This document shows, piece by piece, positions 42,915 to 50,758 of a stretch of DNA of 64,000 nt. The DNA is from a bacterium (GTDB taxonomy: Bacteria > 4484-113 > JAFGCY01). Below the pieces are notes generated by a model. That model saw only the letters and a list, made by a program, of their open reading frames with translations. It ran no database searches and had not been told where the DNA came from. The translations under genes and the position numbers were made by a program. Every line of letters begins with the position of its first letter. Position 1 is the first letter of the stretch. The DNA lies in NCBI GenBank assembly GCA_020440605.1, contig JAGRNT010000004.1, positions 1 to 64,000 on the forward strand. The letters run 5' to 3'.

Positions 42915-44621
42915 CTACTTGCTCCATGTTGCCAGGAATTCGCGGAACTCCTGCAGATTGACACATTCCAGCTCCGTTGCCAGATTCTCCAGGCGCAGGC
43001 CCAGCCTGCGCTTGAGCGCGCTGTTCATCCAGGCCACGCGCGAGAGCCCGCCTTCATTGATCAGGAAGGACTGGCTGTGGATGTAGTCCTCGCCGATGCC
43101 GAGGTAGCCCGGCAGCTGCCGGCCCGCCACGCGCTCCAGCAGCGTCCCGAAGGTCTTGCCGTCGGGAGTGCGCCCCTCGTAGTCACTGCTCACGATGCAG
43201 ATCACGTCGAATTCGTCCATGTAGTAGGCGATGCACTGCGGGATCGCCGTCGTCGGGTGCGGATGCTCGCGCAGCCCGTGCAGGTTGATATGCGTCACAT
43301 GCCCCTCGGAATGCCGGCGCGCCGCCTTGTTGGCACCCATGTACTGGCCCTTGCGGCGGTCGATGCAGATCCCGCGCGCGATCGTGCTCTGGTCCATGCC
43401 ATGCGTGAGCTGTGCCAGGCTGGCCAGCTCGTCATAGCTGCGCCCGCAGCAGGGCGGGCGGTCCACGCTGACGACGCAGAAGGCATGCGGCGCATAGCTG
43501 CGGCAGGCATTGCAGACGATGAAGGGCAGCTTCTCCGGGTCGCGCCGGCGCATCTCCAGGCGGCGCTGCTCCTTGTAGCCGAGGATGCTGCCGCGCAGGC
43601 TGGAGATCCGCAGCGGGTCGAAGATCATGTTCACCGCGACCACACTCAGCACGAACTCCTCCTTGATGCAGGTGTGGATCGTGCGCCCGAGGTCGTCCGC
43701 CGTCATGTTGCTGTCATACCAGCGCAGCCGCATCGAATTCTCGAGCAGCTCGGCCTTGATCTCCGTGCGGCGGTTGATCACGTTGACGATGTGCTCCTCG
43801 ATGAACATCGTCAGCGTGGCCGGGATCTCGCTCTCGCCGATGTCGATGATCAGCGCGAGGTCCTCGCCCATCGTGCCGCGCACCTCGTAGCCATCCACGC
43901 CGCCCATCGTGCGCACGACGTAGATCGAGTTGTCGGTGCCGCCCGCCTCGTGGAATTCCAGCTTGCCGCTGCGGCTGCGGCTCTTCCGGGGGTCGATCTC
44001 CAGCTGCTGGCGCACCCAGTTGCGGTGCTCCTCCTCGGGGATGCGCGGGTCGAACTCCACCACGCGGATCCCCAGCAGCTCCATGATGTCCATGATGAAG
44101 CCCTGCAGGCCGTCCAGCGGCGGCTCGACGATCACGCGCGCGAACTCATGCTGCAGGTTGAGCCGCGTGAACTCGCGCGGGTCGCCCGGCTGCAGGTGCG
44201 CGAAGCGCTCGGCCCAGCGGATCACGCGGTGGATGAAGCGCAGCATGTCCCAGTCGCTGTCGCAGAACATGATGCTGTTGTCAAAGAAGTCCAGCAGCAT
44301 CTCACGCTCCATTGAGCAGCGCGAAAGCGTCATGCGCCTCAGCAGGTAGGGGTAGCGGAAGCGCGGCATCCAGGCGCTGTCCTCATCCTCATGCCGGCGC
44401 AGGTGCGCACTGGCCGCGGTCAGCTCGATCGCCGCCAGTACCGCGAGGGCATTGCCGCGCAGCGCCTCAGCCAGCTCCGGCTGCGGCAGTTCGCGCCAGG
44501 CGCGCACGTCGAACAGGTAGTCATTGATCAGGGTTGCGGAACTAGGCAGTTCCTCGAGGGACAGTAGTTCCGTTGCCAGTGCACTGAGGTCCAGGCCGTA
44601 GTCATCGAGCCTGACGCTCAC
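42915..44621 (-). CDS. Acetyl-CoA synthase beta-subunit (CdhC/AcsB)-like iron-sulfur protein lacking the nickel motif
   Basis: 568 residues. Residues ~1-180 are helical and unassigned. Residues ~185-568 follow the ACS core: MGEDLALIIDIGESEIP, then the KEEF-containing helix, then CNACRSYAPHAFCVVSVDRP with C370, C373, C382 and C392. Their spacing Cx2Cx8Cx9C is identical to the A-cluster [4Fe-4S] ligands of ACS (C506, C509, C518, C528 in Moorella). The C-terminus, DYEGRTPDGKTFGTLL, GYLGIGEDYIHSQSF and GGLSRVAWMNSALKRRLG, matches the ACS end. At the position of the nickel-binding Cys-Gly-Cys after PHTS, this protein has T458-A459-I460 (HPHPTTAIPQC). It should bind an iron-sulfur cluster but not the dinickel centre, so acetyl-CoA synthesis is not expected. 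GTG 44621 overlaps the ArgS stop by 4 nt. No CODH or corrinoid protein is nearby. Confidence 0.75.
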   Translation of the reverse strand: MSVRLDDYGLDLSALATELLSLEELPSSATLINDYLFDVRAWRELPQPELAEALRGNALAVLAAIELTAASAHLRRHEDEDSAWMPRFRYPYLLRRMTLSRCSMEREMLLDFFDNSIMFCDSDWDMLRFIHRVIRWAERFAHLQPGDPREFTRLNLQHEFARVIVEPPLDGLQGFIMDIMELLGIRVVEFDPRIPEEEHRNWVRQQLEIDPRKSRSRSGKLEFHEAGGTDNSIYVVRTMGGVDGYEVRGTMGEDLALIIDIGESEIPATLTMFIEEHIVNVINRRTEIKAELLENSMRLRWYDSNMTADDLGRTIHTCIKEEFVLSVVAVNMIFDPLRISSLRGSILGYKEQRRLEMRRRDPEKLPFIVCNACRSYAPHAFCVVSVDRPPCCGRSYDELASLAQLTHGMDQSTIARGICIDRRKGQYMGANKAARRHSEGHVTHINLHGLREHPHPTTAIPQCIAYYMDEFDVICIVSSDYEGRTPDGKTFGTLLERVAGRQLPGYLGIGEDYIHSQSFLINEGGLSRVAWMNSALKRRLGLRLENLATELECVNLQEFREFLATWSK

Positions 44622-46153
44622 ATCGCCTCCGGCAGCGGCAGGGCCAGCAGCCTGAAGCCCGTGCGCACCACCTGGCGGAAGGCGCGCACCAGCGCCGTGC
44701 GGAACACGCGCTGCGGCTCGGGCTCACCGAGCACGCGGCAGTCACGGTAGAAGTCCGAGAAGGCACTTGCCAGCTCATAGAGATAGGTGCAGACGAAGGC
44801 CGGCTCATACTTCTCGGCCGCGCGGCGCGCCGTGGAGGGCCACATTGACAACAGCCGTGCCAGCGCCAGCTCGCTCTGATCCAGCTCGTAGCCCGGCTCG
44901 TCCGGCACGGGGCCGTCCGGCCCGCCCTCGATCAGCTTGCCGGCCCGCGCATAGGCATACTGCAGGTAGGGCGCGGAGCGCCCGCTGAAGGACAGCGCCT
45001 GCTCGAAGTCGAACACAATCTGCTGCGAGCCGCTGACCTGCAGCATGGTGTACTTGATAGCGGCGATGGCAATCGCCTGCGCCGTCTCCCGGATCTGCGC
45101 CTCATCCGTGATGATGCCCTTTTCGCGCACGGTCTCCTCCGCGCGGCGCAGCGCCTCATCCCGCAGGTCGCGGTAGGAAACGATGCTGCCGGCGCGGCTG
45201 CTCATCTTGCCCTCGGGCAGCACCACCAGCTCGTAGTCAATGTGGCGGCAGTTCTCGGCGTTCGGGAAGCCCCAGAGCCTGAGGATCGCCAGCACCTGCT
45301 GGAAGTACAGCTTCTGCTCGGCCCCGACGACATACAGGCTCTCCTGCAGCTCGCTGCCGGTGGTCTCGCGGATCAGGTCGAACTTGTGCTTGGCCAGCCC
45401 CAGTTCCTTGGTCTGGTAGAGGCTGGTGCCATCGCTGCGCAGGATCACCATCTTGCCCAGCTTGCGGATCCTCTTCTTCTCGTCGTCACGGAACACGGGC
45501 GAGCCATCCGGCTTCAGCGCATCAGCCTGCTTCTCGAAGTCGACGAACATCGAGCCCTTGTATTCCTCGCTGTCGTCAATCTGGGCAATCCCGCGCTCCA
45601 GCAGTTCCTGGGCGGTCTTCTGCCCGAGCTTGGTGTCGTCAACCGTGGACTCGTAGAACCACAGGTCCGGGTCCGCGGTGAACTCAAGCTGCAGCTCATC
45701 GAAGATCAGCCTGAAGGCAGCATCGCACTCATTGCGTGACTGCATCCAGCTTTCACGCTCCGGGCCTTGCGGGTCATCTTCCCAGGCTTTCAGCCAGGCG
45801 CGCTGCTGCTGCTTGACCTCCGGGTCGTCGGAGAGCAGGTTGCCGGCGCGGTAACAGCTGCCCCAGAACAGCAGCCGGTCCGGGCTGTCCTTGACCGCCA
45901 GCGCTTCCGCGAACTGCTCCGCGTACTGTGCATCATTCAGGTGGATCTCACCCCACATCGCCTTCGCCACGTGCGCCCCGACATCTCCGATGTAGGTCGC
46001 CTTGTAGACATCGTGCCCCTGGAATTCCAGCAGATTGGCGATCGCCTGGCCGATCGAGGCATTGCGCAGGTGCCCCACGTGGAAATCCTTGTGGGTGTTG
46101 GGCTGCGCATACTCAACCATGATGCGGCGCTTGCTGTGCTGTGTCTCAGTCAT
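44618..46153 (-). CDS. argS: Arginyl-tRNA synthetase, catalytic and anticodon-binding half (split gene)
   Basis: 511 residues. MTETQHSKRRIMVEYAQPN begins exactly at the strand preceding the class I motif FHVGHLRNASIG (HIGH box). The KMSK counterpart GKMSSRAG (~312-319) and the C-terminal DALR-type anticodon-binding domain (~390-511, ending GFRLLALPLPEAM) follow. It charges tRNA-Arg, probably only together with the N-terminal piece encoded by 46387-46794, because the Add1 domain that binds the tRNA D-loop is missing here. ATG 46153 has no ribosome site; TAAAAT (46173-46168) lies 15 nt upstream. The stop overlaps the start of the ACS-like gene by 4 nt. The catalytic half seems intact and the break lies in a domain linker, so this may be a functional two-chain enzyme. 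Confidence 0.88.
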   Translation of the reverse strand: MTETQHSKRRIMVEYAQPNTHKDFHVGHLRNASIGQAIANLLEFQGHDVYKATYIGDVGAHVAKAMWGEIHLNDAQYAEQFAEALAVKDSPDRLLFWGSCYRAGNLLSDDPEVKQQQRAWLKAWEDDPQGPERESWMQSRNECDAAFRLIFDELQLEFTADPDLWFYESTVDDTKLGQKTAQELLERGIAQIDDSEEYKGSMFVDFEKQADALKPDGSPVFRDDEKKRIRKLGKMVILRSDGTSLYQTKELGLAKHKFDLIRETTGSELQESLYVVGAEQKLYFQQVLAILRLWGFPNAENCRHIDYELVVLPEGKMSSRAGSIVSYRDLRDEALRRAEETVREKGIITDEAQIRETAQAIAIAAIKYTMLQVSGSQQIVFDFEQALSFSGRSAPYLQYAYARAGKLIEGGPDGPVPDEPGYELDQSELALARLLSMWPSTARRAAEKYEPAFVCTYLYELASAFSDFYRDCRVLGEPEPQRVFRTALVRAFRQVVRTGFRLLALPLPEAM

Positions 46154-46203
46154 AGGTACGGACTGCCTATTTTAGTGCCTGCTGCTGCAGACGCGGAGGT
46201 CGA

Positions 46204-46370
46204 GCGCCAGCTCGGCGCGGAGGCCCGGTGCAAACCGGGCAAGAAACCACAAACCACGAAGTACACAGAGTTCACGAAGTAGTTTTCCGGATCACAAAGT
46301 GACTTTCCCGAACTCGAAGCACTGCTTTGTGACTCAGAGCAACCTTCGTGCACTTCGTGATATTAGTGGT
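46204..46370. repeat. Hairpin-rich CACGAAG repeat inserted between the argS halves
   Basis: The 233-bp gap between the two argS ORFs holds, in order: a stem GCGCC/GGCGC (46204-46218), a perfect 7-bp stem GCCCGGT/ACCGGGC with a 4-nt loop (46223-46240), and a long imperfect inverted repeat whose outer arms 46253-46279 and 46344-46370 match at 20 of 27 positions (both end CACGAAG), with inner arms TCACAAAG/CTTTGTGA (46292-46299, 46325-46332). Such ACCACGAAG/TTCGTGGT-type elements occur as dispersed repeats in many bacterial genomes. It could fold as RNA, or mark a mobile repeat that split the gene. Confidence 0.7.
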
Positions 46371-46386
46371 GAAAATGCTGGATTGA

Positions 46387-46794
46387 TTATTCGCCGCCGA
46401 AGCTGTCCCCACCTGCCATCACCGTGCCCACTACATGCGCGCTGAGCCGTGCCGCATCGTAGTAGAAGTTCAGGTAGGCCCCCTCGGCTTCCACCCGGCC
46501 GATGTACGGCAGCGCGGCCTGCTGCAGCTCGCCGGCCAGCTCCCCCGCCAGCCGCACGCCCGCCTCGTTGGCAAGCTGCCCACTGAGCTGCTTGGCTTCC
46601 TTCTTGCCGAGTCCCTCGGTCTGCCTGGCAATCTCCTCCGCGGCGGCCTCGCGCCCGAGCATGAAGCAGACATTGCTGCTCACGCCCCAGTCCCGCGGCG
46701 GCTCGATCTCAAGCAGCGCTACCTTGCCGCTCAGTCCGCGGCTGGCCAGCGCCCCATTGATGGCCGAAATGATTTCAGCGTGTGCGACCTGCAT
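46387..46794 (-). CDS. argS: Arginyl-tRNA synthetase N-terminal (Add1) half (split gene)
   Basis: 135 residues. It corresponds to the N-terminal additional domain of ArgS, which recognises the D-loop of tRNA-Arg: ALLEIEPPRDWGVSSNVCFML (cf. the conserved Pro-rich strand and SN of ArgS), then helices KKEAKQLSGQLANEAGVRLA and the strand-turn GRVEAEGAYLNFYYD (cf. VAGPGFINF). The protein ends GDSFGGE, where an intact ArgS reads on through a short linker (usually FG) into the catalytic domain. The frame is closed by TAA. ATG 46794 follows a TAGGAT box by 6 nt. Sequence quality within the half is good, with no frameshift or internal stop, so the half is under selection as far as can be judged. Confidence 0.85.
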   Translation of the reverse strand: MQVAHAEIISAINGALASRGLSGKVALLEIEPPRDWGVSSNVCFMLGREAAAEEIARQTEGLGKKEAKQLSGQLANEAGVRLAGELAGELQQAALPYIGRVEAEGAYLNFYYDAARLSAHVVGTVMAGGDSFGGE

Positions 46795-46825
46795 GTCCGT
46801 ATCCTAGCATGGCCACAGCCCTGCT

Positions 46826-48064
46826 TTAGTCCACCCACTCGGCGATGAACACATTCGTTTCGCCGGTCACGCTGCCATTGCGGTTGGCGCACCACACGAG
46901 GTACTTCCCATCAGGGCTGAACATCGGGAAGCCGTCGAATTCCTCGTCCCAGGTGATACGCACCGGCTCCATCTCGGGCTGGCTGAGCTTCAGCATGTAC
47001 ACGTCGAAGTTGCGCCCGTCCGGTGCGTGGCGGTTGCTGCAGTAGACCACGGTGTCATTGTCAGGGTGCAGGTAGGGCGCGAAATTGGCGGCACCGTCGT
47101 TGGTCAGCTCGCGCTTGTTGCTGCCGTCGCTGTCCATCACCCACAGTTCCAGCACGCCGGGGCGGATCAGGTTGTCAGCCAGCAGCGCGCGGTAGTCATC
47201 CTCCTCAGCCTGGTCCTTGAACATGCTGCGGCGGTAGACGATCTTCGTGCCGTCATAGTTGATGAACGGGCCGCCGTCATAGCCGTAGGCATCCGTCAGC
47301 CGCTCGCGCTCCTGCGTGTTCATGTTGTAGCGGTAGACGTCAATGTCGTCATGCTGCTTGCTGGCGTAGTACAGCCAGCCGCTGTTCCAGTCGATCGTGC
47401 CCTCGGCGTCATAGCCCGGGTTGTCAGTCAGGTTCTCCAGCACCTCGCCGGTATTGATGTCCGCGAGGTAGATGTCGTAGCTCTCATAGACCGGCCAGAC
47501 ATAGCCGCGGCTGAAGTCCGGCGTCGGCGGGCATTCCGGCCCGTTGTTGAACTCGGTGCTGGAGTAGATGTAGTGCTGCATGTCTGCGGTGTAGTAGCTG
47601 CAGGTCACGCGGCCCTCGCCGGAGCTGATCAGCTCAAGCGCGCCGGTCAGCAGGTCCAGGCGGAACACCTGGTCGCAGGGGAATTCATTCACCGCCGCCT
47701 GCAGGATCAGGCTGCGGCCATCCGGGGCCCAGTAGGCCTCGGCATAGTTGGCAGCGGCGATCTGCGGGTCATCCTTGAAATTGCCGAAGGTCAGCTGGCG
47801 GATGTTCCTGAGATGCACTTCCTCGGCATGCAGCATCGACTGGTCGGTGGCCCCGACCGTCTCACGCGGCTGCGGGGGAGCACCATGTCCATGCCCATGT
47901 GAAGCACTGCTGCTGCTGCTATCGCCTTCACCCTCCGACTGCACCGCCACGGTGAGCTGATCCACGTCGATGGTATGCGCCTGCACGGCATAGAGCTGAG
48001 CGCTGACGGCTATGCCGGCAAGCGCAAGTAGGGGGATCCTGATATTCACTGCCTTGATCTGCAT
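46826..48064 (-). CDS. Periplasmic TolB-like WD40 propeller protein
   Basis: 412 residues. Signal peptide (~1-28, LLALAGIAVSAQLYAVQA) followed by a His/Gly/Ser-rich segment (SSSSSASHGHGHGAPP) and a beta-propeller with PD40/TolB-type repeats: YWAPDGRSLILQAA, DAEGTIDWNSGWLYYAS, GPFINYDGTKIVYRR, FAPYLHPDNDTVVYCS and FPMFSPDGKYLVW. Two cysteines per blade pair (EFPCDQVF and VTCSYY) hint at disulfides. It is a secreted or periplasmic propeller that binds partners; it lacks the TolB N-terminal domain, so it is not a true Tol component. Start ATG 48064 lies 7 nt after a -10 box; the upstream extension is rejected. The gene is alone and its His-rich patch may bind metal. Confidence 0.82.
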   Translation of the reverse strand: MQIKAVNIRIPLLALAGIAVSAQLYAVQAHTIDVDQLTVAVQSEGEGDSSSSSASHGHGHGAPPQPRETVGATDQSMLHAEEVHLRNIRQLTFGNFKDDPQIAAANYAEAYWAPDGRSLILQAAVNEFPCDQVFRLDLLTGALELISSGEGRVTCSYYTADMQHYIYSSTEFNNGPECPPTPDFSRGYVWPVYESYDIYLADINTGEVLENLTDNPGYDAEGTIDWNSGWLYYASKQHDDIDVYRYNMNTQERERLTDAYGYDGGPFINYDGTKIVYRRSMFKDQAEEDDYRALLADNLIRPGVLELWVMDSDGSNKRELTNDGAANFAPYLHPDNDTVVYCSNRHAPDGRNFDVYMLKLSQPEMEPVRITWDEEFDGFPMFSPDGKYLVWCANRNGSVTGETNVFIAEWVD

Positions 48065-48071
48065 ATCGAGA

Positions 48072-48099
48072 ATTGTAGCACGATTGTTTCTCGCCTCAA
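48072..48099 (-). promoter_or_regulatory. Promoter TTGAGG-16-TACAAT for the TolB-like gene
   Basis: On the minus strand TTGAGG (48099-48094) and TACAAT (48077-48072) are 16 nt apart. The ATG at 48064 follows the -10 box by 7 nt, consistent with a leaderless message. Confidence 0.5.
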
Positions 48100-48439
48100 A
48101 GTCAAATCCGGATATCCCGGTGATCCGCATGGGAATCCAGCAGGGCATAACCCACCTGTCTCAATTCGTGTGGGCTAAGCATGGTCAACTGAAATCTCTC
48201 AATGAATAAATGGGTACATTATTCTGCTGGGTGCTTTGGCGACTGTTCCCCGTTGATAGGGCGTTCGCGCTAAGTGGTGGAAATACAGTACAATCCAGCA
48301 GCCAGGTGGATAACTTCCACGGACATCGCAGCCGCCTGGGTCGTGACACGCGCTTGACCGGGACGGGCCGCCTCGGGGTCTGCCGCATCGGTCGTGCTAA
48401 AATGCGCCTTCGGGCAATCATGGTCGTGACAGGTAGCAG
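48100..48439. other. 340-bp intergenic region upstream of the primase-helicase gene
   Basis: No convincing gene. A 77-codon plus-strand frame (48210-48443) has no family features and no ribosome site. TAAAAT at 48398-48403 lies 36 nt before ATG 48440 and is the best -10 candidate for the primase-helicase gene; TACAAT also occurs at 48289-48294, just upstream of a GTGGATAACTTCCAC-type dyad (48306-48320). Confidence 0.45.
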
Positions 48440-50758
48440 ATGAATCAGAAGTACACGAAGGAATCTCTGGACAAGCTCAGGGCCCGGCTCGATGCTTCCA
48501 CTTTCCTGCAGGAGCTGGGAGTCAACAAGGGTGACTACCACGCAACTGACACGGAGATCCAGGCGTACTGCCCCGTCTGCAACGACCGCTCCAAGATGAC
48601 GCTCGTGATCGAGCAGGACTCCCGCACTGCCTACTGCCGCAACCTCTACTGCGAAGCGAGCAACATGAACTACGGCGGGGAGGACCTGCTGAGCATGTTC
48701 GCGCTGATCATCGGCAAGGAATACAACCAGGCCGCAGAGGATCTGGCCCGCACGCTCGGGATCACGCTTGAGCCGCTGGGTGGACAGGGCACGGGCGAAG
48801 CGGCGGGGAGCTCTGCAGATCAGCCGGGTGGATCAGCTCCCGTGGTCCAGGAGGACACCGGCGAGTTCCGCTTCGTGGAGGTGGGACACTTCACCCCCGC
48901 GGAAGGCGAGGACGGCAAGCTGCGTCCGGCGCAGATCTCCTTCGGCGGCCAGCGTGCCACGGGCCGCGGCCTGATGATCCGTCTCGACCAGACCGAGGAA
49001 TTCATGAGCCAGTACCGCAGCAATGTGTACCGCTCGCATTTCCTCTACAACACCGGCAACTACGAGGACCTCCAGAAGCAGATCGCCACCAGCCGCGTGA
49101 GCCTGCTCGGCGACTATTACGTGGTCTTCAAGGCCGGCAGCTCCGCCGAGATCGTGCACGCCATCAACCAGGCGATCGACCTCGTGGAGCGCTTCAAGCA
49201 GAATTACGACGTGCCCTATGACGCGGTGACGGTGTTCTACACCAGCCAGCACATCAGCGTGCACATTGACTACACAGTGTTCGGGATCAGCCCCTGCCGC
49301 AACCTGCACGAGGTCTTCCGGCGCATGACCTGCGCCACGATCGGCGTCGATCCGGAGAACCCGGAGCGCAGTGCGGCCTTCAGCCAGATCGACCTGAACG
49401 CCTACCGCCCGGACCTGATCACCAACTTCCCGGGCACGATCCTGACCATTGACGGCCGCGAGATCTACAAGATCCGCATGTCATATTCGGCCTTCAAGAA
49501 GATGAGCTACCAGCGCCTGCACGAATTCTCGCTCAGGCGTCCGGACCTGCCGCAGCGCAGCCGCTGGCCGGAGACGATCAGCAAGGCCAGCGACTTCTTC
49601 AAGTCCTTCCGCGCCAGCCTCGAGCGGGACTCCAAGTCCGACGAGCGCGACGTGATCGCCAACATCTTCTACAGCCAGACCGACACCGGCGGCGGGATCA
49701 GCTCGCTCAAGCAGCTGGCCCCGACCCTGCTCCGGCGCCTGTTCGACGACCGCCGCCAGGTGCTGCCGACCCAGAGCGAGCATCTCAACCGCACGCTCAG
49801 CGGCGGGCTCTACCCCGGCAACCTCTACGTCGTGGCCGGCATCCCGGGCAGCGGCACTTCGACCTTCGTGCTGCAGCTCATGAATGACGCCGCGATGAAC
49901 TCCGACGCCCAGTGCCTGTTCGTGGGCCTGCAGCGCGGCGTGGAGGAGGTCTTCAAGCGCAGCCTGTCCTACATCGGCCGGATCCCCAGCCCGATGATCG
50001 ACGACAAGCGCCGCCGCCCGGCCGACCTCTACGAGGACAAGGACTTCAACCGCCGCATGTTCGCGGCCTTCGAGAAGTACCAGACCTTCAGTGACAACAT
50101 CACGATCCTCGAGGGCAGCGCCGCCGGCAGCCTGGAGGGCATCCGCCAGCTGATCGTGGAGAAGAAGCAGGAGCTCGAGGAGCAGGGTGCCAACCACTCC
50201 AGCGTGCTCCTGGTGATCGACTCGCTGCAGCTGATGGTCGCCATGCTGCGCGCCCGCAGCGGCAAGCCCAGCCTCAACGGTGACGGCAGCGGCGGACGCG
50301 AGATCGACGTCGACACCCTCACGAGCCACCTGAAGGCCATGGCCCGCGAGCTGGACATCACGATCCTCGCCACCTTCGAGTACTTCAACCGCGGAAACTC
50401 CACGCACCTCTTCCTCGAGAACAATCCGGCGGTGCTGGACCTGCTGCACAGCACGCAGTTCGCCGACACCGTCTTCATGATCTCGCGCCTGCGCAACAAC
50501 CTTGATGAGCTCAAGGAGTACTACCGCGAAAGCTACAAGGGCACGCCGCTGGCGGCCCGCGTGGCGAAGATCGAGCAGAAGCTCAGCGAGATCGAGCAGA
50601 AGCACCTGGCAAGTGAGGATTTCCGCGACATGCACAGCGAGTTCAGCGTGCTGGACATCGTCAAGAACCGCATCGGCATCACCGAGAAGGTGCTGTTCGT
50701 GCACAGCAAGCCCGTCTCCTCCTTCAACCCGGTGGACTACCTCAACGGCGGCTACTGA
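48440..50758 (+). CDS. Zinc-ribbon / primase-like / DnaB-like RecA-fold fusion protein
   Basis: 772 residues. N-terminal CHC2-like zinc ribbon: C44xxC47 and C66x4C71 (YCPVCNDRSK, YCRNLYCEA). After a disordered linker (~115-150), residues ~165-400 resemble an archaeo-eukaryotic-type primase core (VTVFYTSQHISVHIDYTVFG, IDLNAYRPDLITNFPGTI). Residues ~440-760 are a DnaB/KaiC-like RecA fold: VLPTQSEHLNRTLSGGLYPG, then GIPGSGTST at 467-475 where Walker A lysine is T473, Walker B LLVIDSLQ (D594) and a C-terminal helical region with KIEQKLSEIEQKH. A joint primase-helicase for DNA replication or repair is the natural reading, but the lysine loss makes ATP hydrolysis uncertain. No phage genes are near, so it looks chromosomal. 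It converges with the TetR gene. Confidence 0.8.
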   Translation: MNQKYTKESLDKLRARLDASTFLQELGVNKGDYHATDTEIQAYCPVCNDRSKMTLVIEQDSRTAYCRNLYCEASNMNYGGEDLLSMFALIIGKEYNQAAEDLARTLGITLEPLGGQGTGEAAGSSADQPGGSAPVVQEDTGEFRFVEVGHFTPAEGEDGKLRPAQISFGGQRATGRGLMIRLDQTEEFMSQYRSNVYRSHFLYNTGNYEDLQKQIATSRVSLLGDYYVVFKAGSSAEIVHAINQAIDLVERFKQNYDVPYDAVTVFYTSQHISVHIDYTVFGISPCRNLHEVFRRMTCATIGVDPENPERSAAFSQIDLNAYRPDLITNFPGTILTIDGREIYKIRMSYSAFKKMSYQRLHEFSLRRPDLPQRSRWPETISKASDFFKSFRASLERDSKSDERDVIANIFYSQTDTGGGISSLKQLAPTLLRRLFDDRRQVLPTQSEHLNRTLSGGLYPGNLYVVAGIPGSGTSTFVLQLMNDAAMNSDAQCLFVGLQRGVEEVFKRSLSYIGRIPSPMIDDKRRRPADLYEDKDFNRRMFAAFEKYQTFSDNITILEGSAAGSLEGIRQLIVEKKQELEEQGANHSSVLLVIDSLQLMVAMLRARSGKPSLNGDGSGGREIDVDTLTSHLKAMARELDITILATFEYFNRGNSTHLFLENNPAVLDLLHSTQFADTVFMISRLRNNLDELKEYYRESYKGTPLAARVAKIEQKLSEIEQKHLASEDFRDMHSEFSVLDIVKNRIGITEKVLFVHSKPVSSFNPVDYLNGGY

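Noticed and set aside
42549-44315. 588-codon plus-strand ORF antisense to the ACS-like gene
   Set aside because: The minus strand holds the conserved cysteine motif and overlapping operon starts; the plus frame is His/Val/Leu-rich filler.
42915-44621. A functional acetyl-CoA synthase of the Wood-Ljungdahl pathway
   Set aside because: The Cys-Gly-Cys nickel ligands are replaced by Thr-Ala-Ile and no CODH or corrinoid protein genes are in the window.
46150-46353. 67-codon ORF in the argS gap
   Set aside because: It is made of the repeat sequence and shows no similarity to the ArgS linker.
48210-48443. 77-codon ORF before the primase-helicase gene
   Set aside because: No ribosome site, no domain, atypical composition; the stop overlap with ATG 48440 appears fortuitous.
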